From Clostridiales bacterium (GTDB lineage Bacteria; Bacillota; Clostridia; TANB77; CAG-508): a DNA stretch of 5,798 nt. Positions 1 through 5,798 of this stretch are shown one piece after another (the first letter of the stretch is position 1; every line of letters starts with the position of its first letter). A program made the translations under genes and the position numbers. The notes beneath the pieces were generated by a model, which made no database searches, was not told the DNA's origin, and was given only the letters and a program-made list of their open reading frames with translations. The stretch spans positions 1 through 5,798 of the forward strand of contig DOYA01000064.1 of NCBI GenBank assembly GCA_003518755.1. The letters are read 5' to 3'.

Positions 1-198
1 TTTAAAAATAAATAAATAAAAATTAAAAATAATAATATAAAAAATAATTAATTAAAAAAAAAATAAAAAAAATATTTATTAAATATTCTTTTCCAAGAAA
101 TATAGTTTATCTTAACCTTTATTTAATAATATTTTAATAATAAATTTATTTGATTTTTTGAATAATAATTATATAACTATATGCTAATAATTTTATTT
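1..198 (-). other. A/T-only 3' flank with AATAAA-like hexamers
   Basis: This stretch is downstream of the gene and contains 13 G/C bases in 198; positions 1-87 contain none. On the coding strand it is T-rich, including T8-A-T10 (from 54-72). Coding-strand AATAAA hexamers lie at 192-197, 145-150, 118-123 and 75-80, and could serve in 3'-end formation, but they are expected by chance at this composition. No second gene, tRNA or telomeric repeat is seen. Confidence 0.5.
71..87. repeat. Short perfect A/T inverted repeat (7-bp arms, 3-nt loop)
   Basis: AATATTT, a 3-nt spacer ATT, then AAATATT form perfect complementary arms. It lies about 110 nt downstream of the stop codon. Being pure A/T, the hairpin would be weak and may be coincidental; no copy was found at the other end of the window. 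Confidence 0.3.
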
Positions 199-201
199 CT
201 A
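184..201 (-). other. Cluster of three in-frame stop codons at the end of the gene
   Basis: On the coding strand the frame reads TAG, AAA, TAA, AAT, TAT, TAG. The primary stop is the TAG at 199-201, with back-up stops at 193-195 and 184-186. In 7% G+C sequence such clustering can occur by chance. An overlapping AATAAA hexamer (coding strand, 192-197) is equally likely to be compositional. Confidence 0.8.
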
Positions 202-3200
202 TTGTTGATTTTTTTGAAGTAATAAGTTAGGATCTGCGCTACCAGTATTTTGGGCACTTTGTTGGAAGGAAACATGCTTAACTTGGTTCAATAAACTTTT
301 GTTTCTTTGTTGGAAGATAAACACGACAACAACAAGACCAATGATTAATAAAAGTAATATACCTCCAACTATTAAAAATGTTTGAGTAGGAATACCTCCA
401 CTTGAACTCTCACTATCACCACCATCAGTTCTGGGTCTTAAGAAATATTTTCCATCATAAGCAACATATTCTAAAATAGTATTTTGTTGGATTTGGGCAA
501 CGACTTGTAAGTAAACCCAATTTGCAATATCACCTTTTGCTTTTAAAGTGATTTTTCCATTTGAATCTTCTGGGTTTCTCTTATAAACAACTACAAATGG
601 TGATTCCATGATAGCAATGGTTTGATAACTTTCTTCATAGAAATGAGTTTCATTGTCTACTACTTTAAAGAAGTAGGTTACATTTGCTTCATTTTTGGTA
701 ACATTTATTTTATTAAAAGTACATGTAATTGTATGTTCACCTGATTCAGAGTCAGTTCCTTCTTGAATATCTAAACCACCGTCATTATTTAATATTGTGT
801 AATCAGTATAATCTTCTTCTTTTTCTATATTGATATATTTAAATACATAATTATCTAAGAACATGCTATATTCATCTCTACGATCATTTTGGAAAATATT
901 TAAGAAAATGAAATCTCTATTTGTTGGAGGATTAACTGTTAAATATATTTTACCTCTGGCTTTGAATGCTTCTTTAATAATATCAGTATAATTTCTTCTT
1001 GAGTATTCATCACTTATTGAAAAATTTAAGTATTCACTATTGAAAGCAATTTCAATTTTCATTATTTTTTTCTTTTTGTCAACTTTTAACCTGTAATAAT
1101 TAATATAATATCCTCCATGTCTTCCATAATTAAATGTATTTTCTACTGGAATTACTCCATCATTAACTTTATTGAATTGGACTTCAACATTGAATTTTTT
1201 ATATTTTTGAGATGGAACTAATGAATTTTTTTCTACTGATAAATATAAAGTTGGATTATCAGATTCTTTTAATCCTAAACTTTGAACGAAGTCACCTGAT
1301 AAGAAAACTAGTGCAGTTTTAGTAGCTGGATCATATGAACCATACATTGATTTCTCTAATGCAGGAGCTAAATCTGGGTATAATTTAGTTTTATAGACAC
1401 TGCTTTCTTTGGTAAGGGCACCTCTAATAATTAATGGAGCATAATCATATTCTCCTTCAGTATCAATATCAGAATCTTTAAAAGTGAAAGCGATATTTAT
1501 ATCATTGTTAAAAGTACCAATTTTACTATATAAATATACTGGTAAATCAGTTTCTCTGTATCCAATTTCAATAGATCTTCCATATTCGACATTATCAAAG
1601 TTAGTTTCAAGACTTCTTAAGAAGTATGAAACATAAAATACAAATCCTGGATCGTTAACTAAAGATTCAGATGATCTTTTTTTTGAGATTACAATTTCAT
1701 TAACTTTGGCTCCAGATGTTAAAGATAATCTGTCTCCTCTTCCTTTTAAGTTAAATACATTTTCTTCATCATTAGCCCACATGATATCAGCTTCTCCTCC
1801 TAAAGTAACAAAGTTTACAATCATGCTAGAAGTTGTGAAGAATTTTAATCTTAGTTGTTCAGTTTGGACTGATAATAGTTGTTCAGTACTTGGATTAGGA
1901 TAAAATTCGAATTTTTTATCTGTAATTTTATTATACATAGGCATTGATGTCAATAACATTATTTCACCATCTAAATCAGATATGACACTAACAAATAAAT
2001 AATATTGTTCGTCTTTAGTAGCATCAGGGTCCAAAACTGTGTAGATGAATTCAGTATTATCTTTTGCAGTATTGTATTTAGCGGTTTCTGAAGTTGGTAT
2101 GCTTTTTCTTAATTCATCTATAGCAAAAGTATCATATAGTTCTCTTTCAACAAAGCTGGCATAAGTATTGGTTATAGCACTATGATTCATAGATTTACCA
2201 TATATAAGGATGGGCATTTCAAGATCGACATCTTCATCATCATAAGTAACCATAAATAAGCAACGATATAAGTTATCACCTATATAGGTAGGAGTACATA
2301 AAGTTTTTTGGTCAGTATTAGCTTCTATGATATCTAATTCTAAATCATCGTTGGGTTGATGAACTTTTAAGGAATATACTTCGGTATCGACTGAATCTAA
2401 TTTATCTGTCCATACACCGATGACTAAGCTTAAATCTTGGATTGAATTTTCATATGGGGTTTTTATTTTTCTTTTTTTAGCAGCTTCCAAAATGTCGCCT
2501 TTATCTAGAGTTAAAATTCCGTCTCTTCCTTTTGGAAGTAATTTAAAATCTGCATTTTTAGTGGTAGGTCTAGAGTCTCCGACGTTTATATATAATCCAG
2601 CAACTTCAGATTGCCAGTCAAATTCAACTGTGAAGGAGTCATGAGGGAACCATACTTGATAGAATTCATAAATTCTTTCATTGTCAGCTTTATCAACATT
2701 ACCAATAATAAATTCGTCGACTTGGATAACAACTTTTGGAATGTCAGTATAGGCATGGTTATTAGGAGTTATTTTTGTTATAATTGAAAATGGATAGAAT
2801 TTGCTATCATCGACATATTCTCCTATTTGTGATATACGAATAGATAATAAAAGATAGCATCCTTCAATACAGTCTTGAGTTTGCTCTGTTCCAACTGAGA
2901 ATTTTTTGATATATCCATTATATGGTAATCCATCATCCCAATCTGCTGAGGGCATTCTATAGATTCCTCTCCAGTTGGCATCCTGTTCAGCATCTTTTTT
3001 ATCTTTTCTGACTACTTTTCCCCATACTTCTCCGAAATCTCTTAAGAAATTGACAGAAACTTCTCCTGCTTCATTTTTTCCTATATCAGTATATAAATAG
3101 TAGTAATGATCACCACATGTGAAATCAGTTTTGGCTTGACCTTTTTGAAGATAACTTGGTGTATTTAAAATTTGTCTGACTGTAACTTCAATCATAGGAT

Positions 3201-5709
3201 TAGTTTTGGCAAGTTTTTCAATTGCGCTTTTATAGTCAACTTCAAATATGATATTACATAAAGAATCTTTATTGCAATCTAAATAAAGATCATCGGCATC
3301 AATATAAAATGTTTGAGTTCTTGTTACTGGGAACTCTCTGAAAGGAGTAGTCTTAGTATTTATATACATAGATACATGATAAATTGCTTTATCTATAACA
3401 TTTACATGAAGAGCTAAATCTTTAGTTGGATCAGCTTGGGGATATAAGAATCTGATTTGTTTGAAAGTATCATCGAAGATAACTTGTTGATTGACATTTT
3501 CAGCAACGACTACTTCTGAAGAATACAATTTATCTTGAGTTTCATATCCGGAAACATATAACATGCACATTTTATGATTATAGTTAGATAAATCTGGTTC
3601 AGTGACTATTATTTTATATTCATAACTTTCACTTTTGTACCCTTTGGAATTTTTGTCAAAGGTTTCTTGGGCATATCCATCGAAGAATGGGATTTCTGTG
3701 GTACCACGGAATACTTGGAATTCGCAATTTAGAGCGAAAAAGTTTGCAATGAATGGATTTTCCATTTTATATCTATAATTTGATATAAATACAGTTTTTG
3801 CTTTGTCGTTGGTGGTAGGGTCAATTTGAACTAAATAGTTTTCACCTGAAGGAATTTCTTCCTGTAATTGATTTAAGTTATATGAGTGCATACCAAATTG
3901 GATAGTGAAGAATGAATTAAGTTCGGCTTTGAATTCAATTTCTAAATCATATAATTGGAGTTGGGCGAAGTTGAAGTGGAAGAAAACTTTATTTGAAAGA
4001 TAATATTTGAAGTAGTTTAAGTCAATGTCTTCCCCTAATTTTCCTGATTTCAATGAACTTGCACTTTCTTTTACGTTGAAGTTGACATCTCCGCTGAAAA
4101 CCATAATATCAACAGTTATTCTTTGAATTTGGATTCCTCCTTTTAAATCAACTTTAAAAGTACCAGTTTCTCCTTTTAAAACGAATTTTGAGAATTTTTC
4201 ATCTTCTACCAAAGATATGGTTTGTCCTTGGGTAAAAATAGAAGTTTCAAATTCGCAATATCCTTTGTCCTCATTATCGCTATCTCTGCAAAATACGACC
4301 ATGACTGGTTTTTTTGCGTCAAGGGCATCATATGCTCCTGATTTGTCTATAGTAGTATCCCAAACTGACATTCTATTAGTATTTTTTACTTTATCCATTG
4401 AAGCAAGTTGGTCTTCACCATATATACACTCTGGATAAGTAGTGCATGTAGTGATATACATTTCTGCAACTCCTTTTCTATTATATAAATTATAGTTATA
4501 TCTTTTAGCACTGCTGTCAATTTTTGCTCCTTGGAAAACGGCGATTTTTCCCTTTGGTAACATTCTTCTATAAAATTCTCCAATTGTCTGTGGAGGATAA
4601 AAATCATAAATATTAACAAGAGAAGTAGGCTCTGTGATAGATATTGAATATGCGACATTTTCAGATTTTATTGCATCTTCATAAGAAAATTCAAAACATA
4701 CTGATCTCATTTTTCCATTGGTTTGAATAAAGTAAGAGAGTTTTCCATCATGAATTTCTTGTTCAGTTTCTTCCATATACATACCATTTTCATCAGCTAA
4801 CCAAAATAAGGCATATTTTGAATGAATAGTACCAGTTAAGTAATATTTATTAATACTTTTATATTTTTCACTTGTAAAAGCAGATACTGGGAAACATTCC
4901 TCTACAAAAAATCCTTCAGTTTTTTCTAAAGAACCCATGACAGTCGGTCCGTTCGGGTATAAAAAGTTATCTTCTGCGACACTATTTGTTACAACATGTA
5001 CACTAAGAGTTATATATTCTCCTGCAACTGCATTTTTTAAAGTAAATTTAGCTAATCTTGAAGTAGAACCTTCTTTTTCTTCAACTGGGAAATTCATAAT
5101 TTTACCATTATCTAAAGGATATTGAGAAGCTTCAACATTATCAACAGATAAAGTAGCAGAAGAACTTCCTTCAAAACCAATATTTAAAAAGCTTCCCTCT
5201 TCAACAGTTCCATTTACTTCAAAAATCATTTCTCTATTAGCACTAGTAACTAAATATGCATAGACTTGGTTAATATCAATGACAGCTGATTGATCACCAT
5301 CGAAACTTAAATCATAAGAACATCCTGTGGCTACACATGCTACTTGGATATATAGTTTATCATCTGAACCAGAAATTTGTTCTTTTTTAACAAATAAAAA
5401 TCCTGGTTTTCCATCTGTTCTTTTTGAAATAGCTTGTCTATTGCTTTGACAATTTGCATCACGATTTGAAAAGCATAAAACAGGAGTTTGCTCATCCCCC
5501 TTAGGAGTAACTGTGACTTTGATATAAAATGGTAATGATTTACTTGAATCAAATTCAACAACAAATGATTTTTTTTGAGGTGCACCACTTTGACTTGATT
5601 GAGCATGATTCTCACCATGATTATAAGTAATTGGTGTTGCTGATTGAGAATTAATGTAAGTTATTAAAAAGCATAAAAATAAAATTGTTTTGATACTTGA
5701 TTTTACCAT
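199..5709 (-). CDS. Giant single-pass (type I) membrane protein with repetitive beta-rich ectodomain, function unknown
   Basis: The frame encodes 1,836 residues from ATG (5707-5709) to TAG (199-201) with no interruption. The start is well supported: an in-frame TAA lies 21 nt upstream (5728-5730), no other in-frame ATG intervenes, and the first residues form a signal peptide. Order seen: signal peptide 1-21, short polar Gln/Ser-rich linker about 22-45, ectodomain to about 1760, Gly/Ser/acidic stalk 1763-1772, hydrophobic helix 1778-1799, and a 37-residue tail. The ectodomain has 20 Cys, seven N-glycosylation sequons (N166, N1175, N1562, N1573, N1669, N1676, N1686), and alternating hydrophobic strand patterns that recur about every 260 residues. 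No catalytic motif is visible. From general recall, large unnamed ciliate transmembrane proteins look similar; this is unverified. Surface adhesion, receptor or cortical structural roles are all possible. The coding assignment is very secure; the function is unknown. Confidence 0.96.
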   Translation of the reverse strand: MVKSSIKTILFLCFLITYINSQSATPITYNHGENHAQSSQSGAPQKKSFVVEFDSSKSLPFYIKVTVTPKGDEQTPVLCFSNRDANCQSNRQAISKRTDGKPGFLFVKKEQISGSDDKLYIQVACVATGCSYDLSFDGDQSAVIDINQVYAYLVTSANREMIFEVNGTVEEGSFLNIGFEGSSSATLSVDNVEASQYPLDNGKIMNFPVEEKEGSTSRLAKFTLKNAVAGEYITLSVHVVTNSVAEDNFLYPNGPTVMGSLEKTEGFFVEECFPVSAFTSEKYKSINKYYLTGTIHSKYALFWLADENGMYMEETEQEIHDGKLSYFIQTNGKMRSVCFEFSYEDAIKSENVAYSISITEPTSLVNIYDFYPPQTIGEFYRRMLPKGKIAVFQGAKIDSSAKRYNYNLYNRKGVAEMYITTCTTYPECIYGEDQLASMDKVKNTNRMSVWDTTIDKSGAYDALDAKKPVMVVFCRDSDNEDKGYCEFETSIFTQGQTISLVEDEKFSKFVLKGETGTFKVDLKGGIQIQRITVDIMVFSGDVNFNVKESASSLKSGKLGEDIDLNYFKYYLSNKVFFHFNFAQLQLYDLEIEFKAELNSFFTIQFGMHSYNLNQLQEEIPSGENYLVQIDPTTNDKAKTVFISNYRYKMENPFIANFFALNCEFQVFRGTTEIPFFDGYAQETFDKNSKGYKSESYEYKIIVTEPDLSNYNHKMCMLYVSGYETQDKLYSSEVVVAENVNQQVIFDDTFKQIRFLYPQADPTKDLALHVNVIDKAIYHVSMYINTKTTPFREFPVTRTQTFYIDADDLYLDCNKDSLCNIIFEVDYKSAIEKLAKTNPMIEVTVRQILNTPSYLQKGQAKTDFTCGDHYYYLYTDIGKNEAGEVSVNFLRDFGEVWGKVVRKDKKDAEQDANWRGIYRMPSADWDDGLPYNGYIKKFSVGTEQTQDCIEGCYLLLSIRISQIGEYVDDSKFYPFSIITKITPNNHAYTDIPKVVIQVDEFIIGNVDKADNERIYEFYQVWFPHDSFTVEFDWQSEVAGLYINVGDSRPTTKNADFKLLPKGRDGILTLDKGDILEAAKKRKIKTPYENSIQDLSLVIGVWTDKLDSVDTEVYSLKVHQPNDDLELDIIEANTDQKTLCTPTYIGDNLYRCLFMVTYDDEDVDLEMPILIYGKSMNHSAITNTYASFVERELYDTFAIDELRKSIPTSETAKYNTAKDNTEFIYTVLDPDATKDEQYYLFVSVISDLDGEIMLLTSMPMYNKITDKKFEFYPNPSTEQLLSVQTEQLRLKFFTTSSMIVNFVTLGGEADIMWANDEENVFNLKGRGDRLSLTSGAKVNEIVISKKRSSESLVNDPGFVFYVSYFLRSLETNFDNVEYGRSIEIGYRETDLPVYLYSKIGTFNNDINIAFTFKDSDIDTEGEYDYAPLIIRGALTKESSVYKTKLYPDLAPALEKSMYGSYDPATKTALVFLSGDFVQSLGLKESDNPTLYLSVEKNSLVPSQKYKKFNVEVQFNKVNDGVIPVENTFNYGRHGGYYINYYRLKVDKKKKIMKIEIAFNSEYLNFSISDEYSRRNYTDIIKEAFKARGKIYLTVNPPTNRDFIFLNIFQNDRRDEYSMFLDNYVFKYINIEKEEDYTDYTILNNDGGLDIQEGTDSESGEHTITCTFNKINVTKNEANVTYFFKVVDNETHFYEESYQTIAIMESPFVVVYKRNPEDSNGKITLKAKGDIANWVYLQVVAQIQQNTILEYVAYDGKYFLRPRTDGGDSESSSGGIPTQTFLIVGGILLLLIIGLVVVVFIFQQRNKSLLNQVKHVSFQQSAQNTGSADPNLLLQKNQQ
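217..234 (-). other. Candidate DxxxLL dileucine sorting motif in the cytoplasmic tail (residues 1826-1831)
   Basis: The tail contains D-P-N-L-L-L five residues before the C-terminus, which matches the [DE]xxxL[LI] consensus recognised by AP clathrin adaptors in eukaryotes. It lies about 27 residues from the membrane, which is accessible. The match is short and could be chance; endosomal or lysosomal sorting is inferred only. Confidence 0.35.
313..378 (-). other. C-terminal transmembrane helix (residues 1778-1799)
   Basis: Twenty-two consecutive hydrophobic or Gly residues run from FLIVGG to VVVVFIF. A stalk rich in Gly, Ser and acidic residues (1763-1772) precedes the helix, and Q-Q-R-N-K follows it. 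The positive residues just after the helix fit a cytoplasmic C-terminus. No second helix is evident in the ectodomain, so a single-pass protein is the simplest reading. Confidence 0.93.
430..3492 (-). repeat. Degenerate tandem protein repeat of two alternating beta-rich modules (residues about 740-1760)
   Basis: Two kinds of module alternate. Module a carries a strand pair like VEFDWQSE (1028-1035), matched by IEIAFNSE (1552-1559), by a weaker VNFVTLGG (1298-1305), and by a degenerate LHVNVIDK near 767. Module b carries a strand ending in VTY (1154-1156), FTF (1408-1410) and CTF (1663-1665), followed by acidic/Asn residues; in the first two copies an hP[IL][IL]I strand comes next (P1166 and P1425). 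The spacings are 254-255 residues for module b and 254-270 for module a. That gives about four a+b pairs. A further a-like strand, TVDIMVFSGDVNFNV, lies at 532-546. The fold resembles bacterial pre-peptidase C-terminal or Ig/Fn3-like sandwiches only in general pattern; I cannot assign a family. There is no matching nucleotide repeat, so the duplication is old. Confidence 0.55.
5647..5709 (-). other. N-terminal signal peptide (residues 1-21)
   Basis: A basic start (K3, K7) is followed by an uninterrupted hydrophobic core at residues 9-16 (I, L, F, L, C, F, L, I) and a small polar stretch, T-Y-I-N-S-Q-S. Cleavage most likely falls after S21, with S23 or A24 as alternatives. It directs the protein into the secretory pathway and, with the C-terminal helix, sets a type I topology (N-terminus outside or lumenal). 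Confidence 0.87.
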
Positions 5710-5798
5710 CTCTTGTTTTAAATATCTTTAAAATAATTAATTTTAATAAATAATAAATAATGACTTAATATAAAATAAATGAATATTTTAATTATTTA
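5710..5798 (-). promoter_or_regulatory. A/T-rich 5' flank and leader
   Basis: Only 7 of 89 bases are G or C. The coding strand reads AAACAAGAG directly before the ATG, giving a purine at -3, a favourable but weak start context. An in-frame TAA at 5728-5730 closes the frame upstream. I see no convincing TATA box or initiator beyond what composition predicts. If this is the whole upstream region, promoter and 5' UTR must fit in under 90 nt. Confidence 0.4.

Noticed and set aside
86..99. TTCTT-TTCC-AAGAA hairpin, also resembling a heat-shock element half (TTCnnnGAA)
   Set aside because: There is only a 5-bp stem and one element copy, downstream of the gene rather than upstream. Chance is sufficient at this base composition.
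1066..1080. A-run coding Lys-Lys-Lys-Lys, considered as a slippage or frameshift site
   Set aside because: The zero frame stays open on both sides, the run is broken by a G (AAG), and no alternative frame opens into a plausible product.
1706..2644. Plus-strand open frames antisense to the gene (1706-1903, 2420-2644)
   Set aside because: They are short antisense frames with no recognisable domain, and nothing in them resembles a protein family. The same applies to 4217-4438 and 4937-5125.
4386..4658. Overlapping minus-strand open frame of 90 codons with a hydrophobic start
   Set aside because: The hydrophobic Leu/Ile stretch comes from reading the main frame out of phase. It is fully nested in the long gene, with no independent support.
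5340..5618. Overlapping minus-strand open frame of 92 codons
   Set aside because: It lies in another frame wholly inside the large gene, has Lys/Leu-rich low-information content, and no start context or domain. It is a shadow of A/T-rich coding sequence.
5710..5798. Initiator-like TCATT sequences (Trichomonas-type) upstream of the ATG
   Set aside because: The matches lie about 50-70 nt before the start rather than within about 20 nt, and the consensus is loose enough to occur by chance in A/T-rich DNA.
1..5798. Telomeric repeats, tRNA or rRNA genes, CRISPR arrays, transposon ends
   Set aside because: I looked at both ends and both flanks for short G/C-containing tandem repeats, tRNA-like arms and terminal repeats, and found none.

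Overview
The window holds one gene: an uninterrupted 1,836-codon reading frame on the minus strand that fills about 95% of it (199-5709). Flanks are short and extremely A/T-rich: 89 nt upstream (about 8% G+C by eye) and 198 nt downstream (about 7% G+C, with no G or C in the first 87 window bases). Compact spacing, a sharp coding/non-coding composition step and the protein style (giant type I membrane protein with a long beta-rich ectodomain) point to a unicellular eukaryote. My best guess is a ciliate that keeps the standard genetic code, such as a heterotrich like Stentor or a litostome. All of its roughly 70 Gln are CAA/CAG, no TAA/TAG/TGA occurs in frame, and TAG ends the gene. That argues against Tetrahymena, Paramecium and Oxytricha, which read TAA/TAG as Gln. 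Anaerobic fungi, amoebozoans and parabasalids with A/T-rich genomes are not excluded.

Layout on the coding strand (reading right to left): an A/T-rich leader with an in-frame TAA 21 nt before the ATG; a signal peptide (residues 1 to about 21); an ectodomain of about 1,750 residues; a Gly/Ser/acidic stalk; one transmembrane helix (1778-1799); a 37-residue cytoplasmic tail with a DxxxLL sequence; TAG followed by two more in-frame stops within 18 nt; and an A/T-only trailer with AATAAA-like hexamers.

I do not recognise a named gene or an enzyme active site. By eye, the main internal structure is a degenerate tandem repeat of two alternating beta-rich modules, pitch about 255-270 residues, over residues 740-1760, with weaker traces further N-terminal. 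The N-terminal two-thirds carries 19 of the 20 ectodomain cysteines, 14 of them in seven close pairs, while residues 1151-1662 have none. A surface or endomembrane structural, adhesion or receptor role is plausible but not shown. No RNA gene, CRISPR array, mobile element or telomeric repeat was seen.
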